Source of the DNA: Chrysopilus asiliformis
Taxonomy: Eukaryota; Arthropoda; Insecta; Diptera; Rhagionidae
Length of the DNA: 64,000 nt
NCBI GenBank assembly: GCA_964034945.1
Contig: OZ035962.1
Span: 70,586,774 to 70,650,773, forward strand
Direction: 5' to 3'
Positions 1 to 11,242 of the stretch are shown piece by piece. The number at the start of each line of letters is the position of its first letter. Position 1 is the first letter of the stretch. The position numbers and the translations under genes were made by a program. The notes under the pieces were generated by a model that saw only the letters and a list, made by a program, of their open reading frames with translations, was not told the DNA's origin and made no database searches.

Positions 1-355
1 TTCTTACCGTTATCCGTTATCTTTTACCGTTATTAAGATATTTAGATTAAAATATAAAAAAATATATTTTTGCAAATTACTTGCAAACTAACGGTTTATC
101 GACAAATCAGTTAAAATAATAATTAAAGATGTTAACATTTTCTACATTTTTGCCATTTACCGTAAATTGATATCTTTTACAGTTCTCAAGTTATCTCAAA
201 TTTTATACGTTTTTGATACTTTTGAATAAACCAAGAATTTATTGGGAGGTCGTCTTAGGTTGACAACGCGACAGGGCTCTAGCGTAAATTGCGCAGGGTC
301 GTAGATTTTGTAGAAGAAAGTTTTGTGTTGACCACAACTGATATTTTTGAGATAT
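1..355 (-). repeat. R1 dispersed repeat, partial copy
   Basis: This stretch is the reverse complement of the start of a repeat seen again near 5345, 14480, 19320 and 27600. Shared marks are ACCGTTAT/ATAACGGT strings, 'cgcagggtcgtagattttgt' and 'acttgcaaactaac'. It is cut by the window edge. No coding potential is seen. The class is unknown; better copies end in a GACA-type microsatellite, which suggests a Helitron-like or other non-autonomous element. Confidence 0.7.
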
Positions 356-403
356 TTTAAGATATGGATATTGTTTGCTCACTAAATGCAAAATAATCTA
401 ATA

Positions 404-1191
404 CAGTCATCCCCCGCTATACGGACGCTCGTTTTACGGAAATTCGAAGTTACGGACATGACTAATATAGGAACAAATTCGCTATACGGATAAAAAAATT
501 CGCTATTACGGACAAAAAAAAATTTTTTTTTAATCACAGAAAAAAATCAAGAAAAAGTCCTCCATAATTATGTTGTATTTATTGTAAATGTACATACTTA
601 ATTTCTCCGAAATTTCTGACACATTTTGTGTATACACAAAAGAGAATTAAAAAAAGGCAATAAAAAACTGCAGTGCGGTGTATTTTTAAAAAATCTATTT
701 GCTATTCTTAAGCGAGAACTCCAATTGGGCAGAGGCAGCAGAGGAGAAGCAGAATCTGCTTTCTGTCCCACAATGAAATTTGAATTCTGACGAAACTAGC
801 AGAAACCTACGTAGAAACAGCTACGTTTTTTTGTCCGCGGCATGATTTGTCCCATAATATTTTGTTGGTTTTAACATATTCAATTGATTTATGCTCCATT
901 TCAAGTAGTATAAATATTTTTTTTCTATAATTATATAGTTTTCTCATTATTCTAGTGGTTAAATAATTATTTTAATATATTATACTAATCTGTTTCGTAT
1001 TACGGATTTTTTTGGTACGCATCTATCTATTTTTAATACGATCTAAAATAGGTTTCTTTTTACGGACATTTCTATTGATTGGAACACATCTATTTATTCC
1101 CAGTACAATCTCATACTAAAATAGGTTTCGTTTTACGGATTTTCGATATACGCATCCCCTCGCATCCCCTCCGTAAAGCGGGGGATTACTG
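404..1191. mobile_element. pogo/Tigger-like MITE, copy 1
   Basis: The element starts CAGTCATCCCCCGC and ends GCGGGGGATTACTG, and TA lies on both sides (402-403, 1192-1193). A CAGT terminus with TA duplication is typical of pogo/Tigger members of Tc1/mariner. The interior holds repeated 'ttacggac' strings and no transposase. A second copy in the opposite orientation lies at 10468-11113 and lacks about 140 bases near the right end of this copy. Confidence 0.85.
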
Positions 1192-1193
1192 TA

Positions 1194-2100
1194 TATGTAA
1201 ATACTGAAAAATTGTAGGTGTTCTGAATATTTTATTTTTCTTAATTGAAATTCAAAATAACAATTTTTTGTAGTGAAACGTATTTTTGGAGCAAAATAAC
1301 AAAAAAAGCCCCGCGAGCAATTTTACGAAAAATTGTGGCAATGAAAGGTTTTTTAAGAACAAAATATGATTTCAAATTTGCACTATTATTACGTTTAACA
1401 CAATTTGTATTTAGCAAAATTTAATATCAAGGGCAAATTATATAAAATTAATGAAAGATTAATATTACGGTTGTGGTTTAGGATACTTAACGATTGCCTC
1501 CCACAAAACTTGCACGTGTTTACTAAATAATTTCTATAATATGTAGATGCAATTAATTGGAAATTTGCTGAATGCAATTTGTAAAATGGTCAGCATCTCA
1601 TTTCATGTCATCTTCGTTTCTTAAATGAGTTCACGTAAATCAGAGTTTACTTTTTTTTTGTTATTCCATTCTCTGAGTTTCGTTTTGAAGCTATCTTTAA
1701 AATATTTTAGATGTTCAAATAGCTTGCAATAGCTGGGTATATCAAGTTAACCGATTCAAGCTACACTACCGCAAATAAGAGAGTTGCTCCTATTGCATAT
1801 ATTTTCGATAAATTTAAGAAATTGAAATTCACGAAATCAAGCACTTTTTAGCGGTAATGTCGATGAAGAGTAATTTATGACAATCCTGGTTTTGATATTG
1901 CTCTAGATTTAATTCACTTTAAGTTTACTTGTTAGTTTACTTATTAGCTTTATGATTAGTTTATCTCAGTTCAATATTTTTGTTCCGGTTTCAGTACATA
2001 TTACAACGTTATCATATAAATTATTTGAATGACTTAATTAAATCATAAAAAAGGCAAATTTCTCGAAATATTAAAAAAATATTAGAATTTCAATATTTTT
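1194..2100. other. AT-rich noncoding stretch
   Basis: About 900 bases with only short, AT-biased reading frames and no terminal repeats, RNA gene or splice pattern that I can support. Confidence 0.6.
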
Positions 2101-2815
2101 TAAAAGCTTTTATTTAGCTTGCCTTCGTGTCTGTTTGTCTGTCTGTCTGTTTGTCTGTCAGATCAAATCTTGCAACCCAATTTTGACCCACTTCCACTTG
2201 TCCGATTGACTTGAAATTTTGCACACTTATATAAGTCCGATGACAATACAATATTTTCACTACTTCGTGATTATCCTTTTCTCCAAATTTTCCGGAAAAA
2301 TCTATTCTGGGGGTTTTTGAGGTCGCTAAATCCGAATCTGCCATTAAAAAGTCTGTAAGGATAACGGAAGGTCTTTTAAGGATAACGTGATTATCCCTTT
2401 CTCCAAATTTTCCGGAAAAAAATCTATTCTGGGGGTTTTTGGGGTCGCTGAATACGATTCTCAAGTTAAAAAGCCTGTAAGGACATCTCAAATGTAAGGA
2501 TATATATTCGAAGACTAAAAAGAACAAAATAAAAAAAATAAAAAAAAAATTTAAAAAAAAGCTTTTATTAAAAAAGAATGCACTAAAAAGAAAAAAAATA
2601 ATTTTCTGGACGCTGTGTATCACAAATATAAAAGCTTTTAAAAAGCGAGATAAAGCATAAAACAATAAAATAAAAATTTATCTCGCTTTTTAAAAGCTTT
2701 TATATTTGTGATACACAGCGTCCAGAAAATTATTTTTTTCTTTTTAGTGCATTCTTTTTTAATAAAAGCTTTTTTTTAAAATTTTTTTTTATTTTTTTTT
2801 TTATTTTAATAATTT
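2101..2815 (-). mobile_element. Palindrome/tandem element, copy A
   Basis: On the minus strand this reads: a large palindrome (arms about 2545-2657 and 2680-2790, each roughly 110 bases, around a short AT loop), then about two units of a ~121-bp repeat ('ctccaaattttccggaaaaa', 'ggggtcgctgaa'), a conserved block ('gacttgaaattttgcacact'), a (GTCT)n tract near 2130-2160 and the end AAAAGCTTTTATTTAGC. A longer copy in the other orientation lies at 59990-61460 and a decayed one at 8020-8455. There is no coding capacity; the long reading frame across it is low complexity. It is probably a non-autonomous Helitron-related or foldback element. Confidence 0.75.
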
Positions 2816-2816
2816 T

Positions 2817-3144
2817 TGTTGAACTCCAGCGTAGTCCAAGTGGTAAAGTACTTGGCTCGTATTCCGGAGGTCGGTGGTTCAATTTCCGACTGTAGCACGC
2901 TGTGATTCAAGTCCACTCAACTTGCTTTAGGAAATTGGTAGGGATAGTTGCCGCTTAGTGCTACGACATCATCGGTTGCTATCACGGCCTCTGCCGTGCC
3001 TTGATGAGTTGCAACGTAAAAACCCTACAAATGTTGTAATTCATCCATGGTTCGCCATTCATGTAAAACTAGGTGCGAAGCAGGGAAGAAATTGTTATGA
3101 AACCTCAAGGCTCTTCTAGAGCTGTAGCGTCGCGGATGATAATG
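2817..3144 (+). mobile_element. tRNA-derived SINE-like element
   Basis: The first 75 bases resemble a tRNA: an A-box-like TAGTCCAAGTGG (2832-2843) and a B-box-like GGTTCAATTT (2876-2885) about 44 bases apart, with a possible seven-base anticodon loop at 2856-2862. An unrelated ~250-base body follows. AATAATTTT lies on both sides (2808-2816 and 3145-3153) and could be a target duplication, but AT-rich flanks make that weak. The acceptor stem does not pair, so this is not a functional tRNA. Confidence 0.55.
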
Positions 3145-3145
3145 A

Positions 3146-3910
3146 ATAATTTTCGGGCTATAGGTCATATTGGAATATTTTTGCTTCTATCGAAATAATT
3201 TCTAATCAAGTACCAGATTTGTCATGGCCACAATTGAATAATACAATGAAATTAAATTTAAATAATGAGGAATTGGAAACATTTTTTAAACGAAACATCA
3301 AGCTCCGATCCTGAGCTGGATACCATAGATTAGAGAGTTACTCTAGATAAGAAACGAGGAAGAAATTTTTTCCTGAAGAAGAGTACTTTGCATCTGTTTC
3401 ATTTGCTTCGTAAAGACATGAATTGCTTTTGTGTGAGAAATGGTGTAAAAAACTTTCTTTTGGGATTTTTTTTGCTGTCCGCCGAGCATTCCCTAACAAT
3501 ACATTGCACATAGTTTTTCGCGGACATTTTGCGTGCTATAAAAACATAAATAATAGTAAAATGGAAAACCTGTGCGCCTACGAATGATTCCCATCGACGA
3601 ATGTAAACAAAGCGCTGGCCCCGGATATGTTTGTGTTTGTGTCGTATGAGTCAATTGTGCATTCCAATTGAACGTGAAGGAGTGAAAAGGAATTCCGATG
3701 CCATCAGAAAATATTCCACTAGCGCAGCTATTTACTCTACGTAAGTATATGGGAAAATGCGTTTTCTTCTCATCTAAAGTAACTCTCTAATCTATGTGGA
3801 TACCATCAGAGTGACGCCATGATCTCTGTCACTGATCTGACTACGAAGGATGTGGATAGGAGAGATGAGTTCGAAAGAAGCAAAAATATTCCTATAGCCC
3901 GAAAATTATC
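3146..3910. mobile_element. Inverted-repeat element interrupted by a MITE
   Basis: Arms of about 40 bases face each other: ATAATTTTCGGGCTATAGG plus GGAATATTTTTGCTTCT at the left, and the reverse complement at 3868-3910. The left arm has a 7-base insertion. The 3324-3796 MITE sits inside. Short open stretches flank that MITE ('PDLSWPQLNNTMKLNLNNE' on the left and 'TTKDVDRRDEFERSK' on the right), so this may be a decayed coding element. The superfamily is not known. Confidence 0.5.
3324..3796. mobile_element. CATAG-terminal MITE, copy 1 (7-bp duplication)
   Basis: Termini are CATAGATTAGAGAGTTACT and its near-perfect inverse. TGGATAC is duplicated on both sides (3317-3323, 3797-3803). The interior shares 'ttttttcctgaagaagagta' and 'ctttttgtgtgag'-like blocks with the copy at 16117-16608. 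No protein is encoded. A 7-bp duplication shared by both copies is unusual: hAT and P usually make 8 bp. Confidence 0.8.
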
Positions 3911-4058
3911 AAAATAAATAATTGTTGTCATATAAAGTTAAGGTTATTTGACGAAGAAGAAAAAAACATTTCTTGTAAAATTCTGATTTAATAAATGTTG
4001 CAGTTTCTTTTTCGTGAAGATTTCGTGAATAAATTTTTTTTTCAAAAATTCAAATATA

Positions 4059-4332
4059 CACTGAGAGAAAAGATAGTAAATTTAACTATTTTATAATGGG
4101 GATTCGTGATTATTACTAAAATAATTAATTTTGATTAAAAAATAGTTAAAATCGACAATTTTTATAAGAAATTTAATTTCTTAGTAGTAAAATTTAGTAT
4201 TTTGTGTTTAAATTGACTATTTTTTCAATTCAAATTAACTATTTTGTAATAAAAATTACTTTTTTTTGTGATAATCCCGATTTCCCATTATACAGTAAAT
4301 AGTTAGATTTACTATTTTTTTTACTGTGCGTG
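4059..4332. mobile_element. TA-flanked CAC-terminal MITE
   Basis: An AT-rich palindromic element. The left end CACTGAGAGAAAAGATAG and right end TACTGTGCGTG lie between TA dinucleotides, and about 60 bases pair imperfectly, including 'taaatttaactatttt' and 'ataatggg'. There is no coding. The superfamily is uncertain; CACTG ends hint at the CACTA/Chapaev group, but TA flanks do not fit it well. Confidence 0.65.
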
Positions 4333-4334
4333 TA

Positions 4335-5344
4335 TCTACCAATTGGTTGCTCTGGGATCTTGTTCCTCTGTAGGTACTTTCTCAGCATTTTAAAATATTC
4401 ATTTTTGCCTGATAACCGATTTTTCTATTAATTAAATTGAAGTCTTATTTCTTTCATGCATTACTAGCATTTTATTCCCTCAATTCTAATAATTATTATT
4501 TCACCACACTTAAATTTGCCATTAGAGTTAAACTAATGAAAATATATTTTTCAATTCAAATTTTAGACCACCTCTTTCCAATTTGATTTTCTTTTTTCAC
4601 GTTCCGCTCGACACTCTATTTATTTTTCAAACAAAAGAATTTCGTTATGTAACTCGACTGAACGGCACGAAATATTGACATAACCACCTCATGAAATCGA
4701 TGGAGCTATTTTTTTACTTGAGAATATTTGTATCAATACTCGATTGCATTAATGAAATTTGGGTGGGGCATTTCCCTGACATTTCAAAGCGCATCCAGTG
4801 GTAATTTGAGTTCATTATAGGTTTAAAATTCATTGAAATCGATAAATTACCATTCCATGGTTCCAACATAGTAAATGATACTTGGAAAGTTCTTTTTAAT
4901 TTTATTAAATTAATCCCAGTTAGATATTCAAATATACAATTCTCTAATTTGGAGATCGATCAAACACCAATGAATTTATTTTCTTAATTAGCATTTTATC
5001 AAACTGCATTTGAGTGCAATTATTGTGTGTTTGAATTGATTAAGAAATACTGTGAATTAGAAAACGAAATATACATAATTTTAATTTAGGCGCAGTTTGT
5101 GCTAGATAGTTAGCTTGAAGTATCAGTTTTTCATGAATTTTGTATTTACTCGTCGAAACGTATCTGACTTTAATTTGATTATAGTTTAATTAATTCTCCG
5201 GTGGTTTTTTTTAACAAAACAGATTTTCACTAGAAAACTTTTGAAATTCTTCTTGCATATTGCAGAGTTTCCTCAATGGCGTGAATTAACCAAAATACAA
5301 AACGTTGTGTAATTCTATTAATTCACAAAAGTCTTGCAGTTTTT
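4335..5344. other. AT-rich noncoding stretch
   Basis: I see no reading frame, repeat end or RNA gene that can be supported in this kilobase. Confidence 0.55.
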
Positions 5345-6490
5345 GTAGAAAAATATCTGATGTAAATAGCACACAACTTTCTTATTCAAAATCTACGTTC
5401 CTGCGCAATTGACACCATAACCCGACAGATAAAATATTAGATTATATAAAAATATGATTTTTTTGACAAAATTTGAAATATCTCGATAACGGTAATAGAT
5501 CACAATTTTAACGTAAAAAGGCAAATTTATAGAGAATTTTAATATCTTTCATTCTTCCATTACCTTTTTCCGAGGAATCGTTAGTTTGCAAGTAATTCGC
5601 TAAAATCTATTTTTTACTTTTTAATGAAAGTATCTCAATAACGCTAAAAGGTAGCGTTATAACGGTACAAGACAAAATTGTGAGAACCGTTATTCTCTTT
5701 AATTCGGCTCATATATTAAATTGCCGAAAAATTGTTAGTTTTCGAGATAGTCACAAAAACTTTTTTTATAGATAACGGTATATCTTACCGGTATAAGATA
5801 CAAAAATCTAGAAAATTTCATTGTTTCCAACTTTTGTCACATGTAAGACTACCAAAAACGCGTAGTTTCGCAGTAAATAGCAAAAAAAAAAATACGACTT
5901 TTTAAAATGCCGCCAGTTTGGTTACTTCCGGTTAATGTATTTCCACCACAGGATTGTCTACTCCAGGACCAAACATCCCTGTAAAATTTCATGGCTATAG
6001 TAGTTTTTGAAAAATCTTGTACACAGACTGACAGACAGAAAGACTGACAGACTGACAGACTGACAGACTGACAGACTGACAGACTGACAGACTGACAGAC
6101 TGACAGACTGACAGACTGACAGACTGACAGACTGACAGACTGACAGACTGACAGACTGACAGACTGACAGACTGACAGACTGACAGACTGACAGACTGAC
6201 AGACTGACAGACTGACAGACTGACAGACTGACAGACTGACAGACTGACAGACTGACAGACTGACAGACTGACAGACTGACAGACTGACAGACTGACAGAC
6301 TGACAGACTGACAGACTGACAGACTGACAGACTGACAGACTGACAGACTGACAGACTGACAGACAGAAAGACATTTTTTAAATATGACTCCAATCGACTC
6401 AGGAGTGATCGGGAAATGTTTTTAGGCAAAATTAAGAGGTCGACATTTTTCATGTACACAATACTTTATTATAATACGTATAAGAAAGTA
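5345..6490 (+). repeat. R1 dispersed repeat, long copy
   Basis: Collinear with 14480-15310: 'tgcgcaatt', repeated 'cgataacggta' strings, 'gttagtttgcaagtaattcgc', 'cttccggttaa', 'aggaccaaa', then 'aaatcttgtacacagactga'. After that comes the microsatellite at 6042-6364, and then the shared tail 'ggagtgatcgggaaatgttt'. It differs from the 14480 copy mainly in the huge expansion of the ACTGACAG tract. No coding is seen. Confidence 0.75.
6042..6364. repeat. (ACTGACAG)n microsatellite, about 40 units
   Basis: A near-perfect run of an 8-base unit covers about 320 bases inside the R1 repeat. The related copy at 15165-15180 has only two or three units. Long reading frames on the minus strand here (SVSLSVCQ repeats) are artefacts of the tandem unit. 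Confidence 0.95.
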
Positions 6491-7526
6491 AAAAAACTTA
6501 GGTTAGTAATTTTTTGACAAAAAAATAAATAAAATAAAAGTTTGATCGCAATTAGTTGCGTTGAAAGTGTGGCAATTTGTGACCTTAATGGTTCTTTATT
6601 TCAACGTTTTTATCAATTCTTTCACTCAAAACTACTTTTTGTGTTTTTTGGCGCTTCCGGAGATGTTGGTAAACGGCATATAGACAGAAAATTACAAAAA
6701 ATCCAATATACAAATACACAATTTCCAGAGATAAATTGTTTTAAATTATAAGTATACAAGTGGCACTAGAAATCGAAAATTATTTTATAGTAGATAATGG
6801 CATAATGTCGCATGATTCCTTTCATTAATTTTTATCATTCTAAACATGGATTACCGTTCAGCATGACTTGAAATTCTTGAACATATAATTAACAATTATA
6901 TTGATGGCATGATGTTTATGGATTTTTTTTGTCATTAATTAGAAACCATTTCAGATATCACGATATATGCGCTCAGGTCGCTCTATTTTATCTGAAATTG
7001 AGGTGATGATATTATGTTTGTTGGAACTTTTTTTTAGAAAATATTCACATGAAATGAAGGTTTTAGAAAAAACAGTGAAAACTTTTTACATAAACATTAA
7101 ATGGTAACTTAGAATAATACAAAGCTTTAGTAATTAATAATTCCGCGGACACATAATTTGCTATAAGACTAATAGTGCCACCACACTCTCCTCGGACGTC
7201 AGTGGCGTAAAAGTCCATAAATAAGCTTTGACTTGTGAATCTAAGCAAAGTCTCTTCACCAGAAATGTTTGATCTTTTCCGAAGAAAAGGAACAAAAGGT
7301 CTATAAAAAATCTACAACTTGTGTGCGACAATCGAAGCTGAACAGATCAGCCAGTTTAAATATTCACAGATCCTGCTTAGGTGCAAAAGACGTGCGCCTA
7401 GGGCCCCACGGCAGATACTTTCCAGAAAAAACCGTGTAATAAAGACATTTTCATATTCGAGGTAAAAATTTCCTCAGAATTATTTCGAGGTAAAAATTTC
7501 CCTACCCTCCTCACAGATCATTTGTC
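6491..7526. other. Noncoding stretch before a non-LTR fragment
   Basis: Only short open frames are present. A direct repeat 'ttcgaggtaaaaatttcc' occurs twice near 7457-7501. Bases 7320-7380 may belong to the decayed non-LTR element that follows, but this could not be confirmed. Confidence 0.5.
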
Positions 7527-8015
7527 ATGGACTCAAAAGTAACTATGCATGTATTTTTGGAATCTACTCTTCAAGAACTTTCACACATTTGGGATGGAGC
7601 ACCAAAAACTGTCCTGCAACTGCTGGACCGAATTCAAAAACCTGCGATCCGACTGATTGGAGACAAATCTTCGACAGATTCATTACCGTCTCTCGAGCAT
7701 CGTCGCTCTGTTTGACTACTCAGCATATTCTATAGATATTTCCATGGAAAATGTTCCACTGAAATTTCCCAACTTATTCCTCCACGGTATATTTTCCCTA
7801 GACCCTCTTGTGCAGCTGCACGCGCATATGACTTCTTCCTTGAATCTCCCCGTTTTCGTCCAGTAAAGTTTAGGAGTTCCTTCATTCCGCGAACAACAAG
7901 ACTTTGGAACGATTTACCATCCGATGTGTTCCCCCCGGACTAAAACCCGCAGGAGTTCAAGAAGAACATAAACCGACATCTTCTTTTGTCCTTCCGACCA
8001 TCCTGAGCTGTGCTT
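7527..8015 (+). pseudogene. Non-LTR retrotransposon RT, C-terminal remnant
   Basis: The frame at 7527-7715 reads HIWDGAPKTVLQLLDRIQKP then AIRLIGD and SLEHRRSV, the usual pattern near the carboxyl end of insect non-LTR ORF2 proteins. After 7715 the match continues across frame changes: a TRLWN/LP-like segment near 7900-7930 ('aagactttggaacgatttacc') and then 'cttcggca'. Stops and shifts break it, and the RT core is missing. In intact relatives this region follows the YADD RT domain. The same 'gagctgtgcttcggcat' string recurs near 22450. Family assignment below non-LTR level is not possible from this fragment. Confidence 0.7.
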
Positions 8016-8019
8016 CGGC

Positions 8020-8455
8020 ATAAAAAATGTCTTCCCCTAATCTCTGGCTGGAATTAAGGTCGCTGAATCTGATTTTGGCGTTAAAAAGTCTGCAAGGAAG
8101 GCCTGGTAAGAATAATGTGATTATATTTTTCTCAAATTTTCCGAAAAAATTCTCATGTGGTCGCTGAATCCGATTCAGGAGTGAAAAAATTCGTAACGAT
8201 ATATGGCGAAAGACAGACGCCATTTTGGATTTTTAGTCAAAAAAATACAAAATAAATTTAAAAAAATTGAAAAAAATGTTAAAAAATTATACTACAAAGG
8301 GAAATAATAGTGTTTGATTTCTGATAAAAAGCGAAATAAAAGCAAAAAAATGAAATAAAATAAATATTTATCTCGCTTTTATTTCTGATACACTGCACCC
8401 AAAAAAAAATTTTCCTTTATAGTACAATCTTTTAGTACAAACTTTTTTTTTTTTT
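8020..8455 (-). mobile_element. Palindrome/tandem element, decayed copy C
   Basis: Degenerate units ('ggtcgctgaatctgatttt', 'tttctcaaattttccg') are followed by a weak palindrome around 8330-8390 ('aagcgaaataaa'/'tttatctcgctttt') and the 'tagtacaatctttt' arm. Order and orientation match copy A. It abuts the non-LTR fragment. Confidence 0.55.
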
Positions 8456-8459
8456 TTTA

Positions 8460-9815
8460 AATGGTTCTTCTTTAGTCAACCAACTTTATGGAAGATTCGC
8501 CATAAGAACCTGTAATAGTTGATAAATGAAAAAGTCGTGTGCCAATTTAGATACATATTTTGACCTGAATCTCTCATGAGCTATGCCTAACCGGCCAAAA
8601 AAATGAAGATGTGAACCTAGGTAAAGCGTAGAGTTTTTCTTTTGCTCCTTTACACCGTTTTGCACAACATGCTGAATTTTTCTCCATTGCAAATGATGCA
8701 CATCGTCATCCACCCAACTATAATTATTACTATTACTATAATCATTTTTCATAGATGAACGACCTGCACCATTGGTACGATTATGTTGCCACTCTTGGGC
8801 TCTACTCGTTGAAGTTCATTTTGGGGGGGCTTGATGGAATCCCCGTTTTGAAGTTATTTTCTATGCCTACCACCACTATTCAATCTGGGATCGTGTCTAC
8901 CTTGTGTCTGTCGTTTTGGAAGTGAGATAAGCACTGATCCGGGATTCAGTCGAACGCCAAGCGTTGAACGTCAACTTGCAGAGTGTTTTCTCGCCAGAAT
9001 TCGAATGGTCTGTTTGAAGTTAACCCGTTACCGAAGCGGACAGTTTATTTTGTACGGTAACCGGGCAATAAGTGCTACTATAAAAATTCAAACAAAAAAA
9101 TAAGTGCCTTGAAAGTCAACAAAAATTTGCTCAATTTGATAAAAGTTTGTTGTGCAACAAAGTATAAACTGTGATTTTTTTAGTGACTTCTTCTGCAATT
9201 TCTAAAAATCCTAAAAGCTGGTGTAAACTAATTCATTGTTTGTGTTTATACGTGTTGATGCATTTGATTTTTCATTACCGGAAAAAGTTAACTTATGTTT
9301 AAATTATAGAGACGTTCTACCCTCCTGCACATATTTGGATTACTATTGTTCGTATTGGCGGTTTTTCCAGGTTAGTATCGACATAGCATGTATCTCACTT
9401 CTTTTCCATTCCATCCTATAAATTTCCCATCAATATACACGTATGCTGATCAATCAGTTTTTCCAATGAGAAGACACTGTCTGTGATATTAGGAAATCGA
9501 AAACCGATTTTTCTATTTTTTTATAACTCATGTAAATCGATTTAACGAGCGAGCAAAAGACAAAATAAAATCATTTTATGGTCTATCGAATTTGTCGGTT
9601 TTCGTTTATTGTTGTTATTTAAATTCTGATTTGAAGGTTAAAAAAATGTCAACTGGCAAGTGGCCTATTGTATATTCACTATTATAAAGTGGTTGATTAT
9701 TATTTGATTGTTCCGATTTCCAACTCTGGAAAGTAGATAAAGTTCAGTACTTATGACTATTCTCATATATTATATTTAATATAAAAAAAAAAAAAAATTT
9801 TATTGTCAGACTAAT
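8460..9815. other. Noncoding stretch
   Basis: I see no convincing gene. A short hairpin pairs CCCGTTACCG (about 9022-9031) with CGGTAACCGGG near 9054. Reading frames here have no recognisable motif. Confidence 0.5.
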
Positions 9816-9929
9816 GTCGGGTTTCGTGAAGTTTTTAGCGACTGCTCAATCGAGTTAACGGGCGAATGTCAAGCAAGAAGAGCCTCCCAACTCGATTTAG
9901 TAGCCGCTAAAAGTTTCGTGAAACCCGCC
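9816..9929. mobile_element. Short TIR element (about 114 bp)
   Basis: CGGGTTTCGTGAA plus TTTTTAGCGACT at the left faces AGCCGCTAAAAGTTTCGTG then AAACCCG at the right. Stem-like, no coding. The target duplication was not resolved. Confidence 0.5.
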
Positions 9930-10080
9930 GTAAGAAGTGTGAAATATAAATTATTATGAACGGATATTTTATCTCTCATTTCATTAAAAAATGGGAAAAA
10001 AACGAAAATTTGGATACTGTTAGGGAGGTCAGAAAGGATCCTAAACATATCACTTATTTTTTAACATTATTTCATAGGTA

Positions 10081-10390
10081 CTAGCTTGCATACCCGTCGT
10101 TGCCGGGTTAAGTTTTTTCAATTTTTTTTTTATGGTCTATGTTGGAGCTAAACTTCAGGCCAATCGGCTCGGTAGTTTCCCCGCGAAAGGGTAACATAGA
10201 GGAAGAGCTAAGTTTCGATATCACTTTACACCCTCCCCTTACTCCCCCCATCCCTCGCGCTACTTTTCCGTATGCCTATGTTGGAACCAGAACTACCACA
10301 GACACCCATGCCAAATTTCAAGTTCAGCCGTTTTTGCGTGAAAGAAGAACAGACAGACAGACACCAACTCATTTTTATATATTAGTATGA
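10081..10390 (-). mobile_element. Non-autonomous Helitron
   Basis: Read on the minus strand it starts TCATACTAATATATAAAAAT after an A, carries a (GTCT)n tract about 40 bases in, and ends with the hairpin CCCGGCAACGACGGG, ten bases of spacer and CTAG before a T. TC start, CTRR end, terminal hairpin and insertion between A and T are the Helitron signature. It has no RepHel. Its inner part matches the fragment at 20690-20870. Confidence 0.88.
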
Positions 10391-10467
10391 TATGTAAGTT
10401 TCACCAAGATCTGGGAGTTACACAGCGCCAGGTTTACTTGTGAATTAAAATGAAAATATTTTACATA

Positions 10468-11113
10468 CAGTAATCCCCCGCTTTACGGACGGGATGCAAT
10501 CCGTAATACGAAACAGATTAGTATAATATATTAAAATAATTATTTAACCACTAGAATAATGAGAAAACTATATAATTATAGAAAAAAAAATATTTATATT
10601 ACTTGAAATGGAGCATAAATCAATTGAATATGTTAAAACCAACAAAATATTATGGGACAAATCATGCCGCGGACAAAAAACGTAGCTGTTTCTACGTAGG
10701 TTTCTGCTAGTTTCGTCAGAATTCAAATTTCATTGTGGGACAGAAAGCAGATTCTGCTTCTGCTTCTGCCTCTGCTGCTGCCTCTGCCCAATTGGAGTTC
10801 TCGCTTAAGAATAGCAAATAGATTTTTTAAAAATACACCACACTGCAGTTTTTTATTGCCTTTTTTTAATTCTCTTTTGTGTATACACAAAATGTGTCAG
10901 AAATTTCGGAGAAATTAAGTATGTACATTTACAATAAATACAACATAATTATGGAGGACTTTTTCTTGATTTTTTTCTGTGATTCAAAAAAAAATTTTTT
11001 TTTGTCCGTAATAGCGAATTTTTTTATCCGTATAGCGAATTTGTTCCTATATTAGTCATGTCCGTAACTTCGAATTTCCGTAAAACGAGCGTCCGCATAG
11101 CGGGGGATTACTG
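10468..11113. mobile_element. pogo/Tigger-like MITE, copy 2
   Basis: Starts CAGTAATCCCCCGCTTTACG and ends GCGGGGGATTACTG with TA at 10466-10467 and 11114-11115. The body is the reverse complement of 404-1191, except that about 140 bases just inside this copy's left end are missing. Reading frames inside are noncoding. Confidence 0.85.
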
Positions 11114-11242
11114 TATTTCCATAAGGGACTGTTTAAACTAACGATTTTCATCGGAAATTGAATTTGCAAAAAAGCGTCCAATCTGCCAGTCGAGACTTTC
11201 GACTCGTCTACGCGCTATCAGAACTTATTTGGTGACACTTAT

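Noticed and set aside
2114..2665. 183-codon minus-strand frame
   Set aside because: It spans the tandem units, the palindrome arm and poly-A/T tracts; low-complexity and repeat-derived.
2832..2900. Functional tRNA gene
   Set aside because: A- and B-box-like strings are present, but the acceptor stem does not pair and the anticodon stem has mismatches; called SINE-like instead.
5958..6459. Long frames of SVSLSVCQ repeats
   Set aside because: They are translations of the ACTGACAG microsatellite; an 8-base unit without stops gives open frames in several phases.
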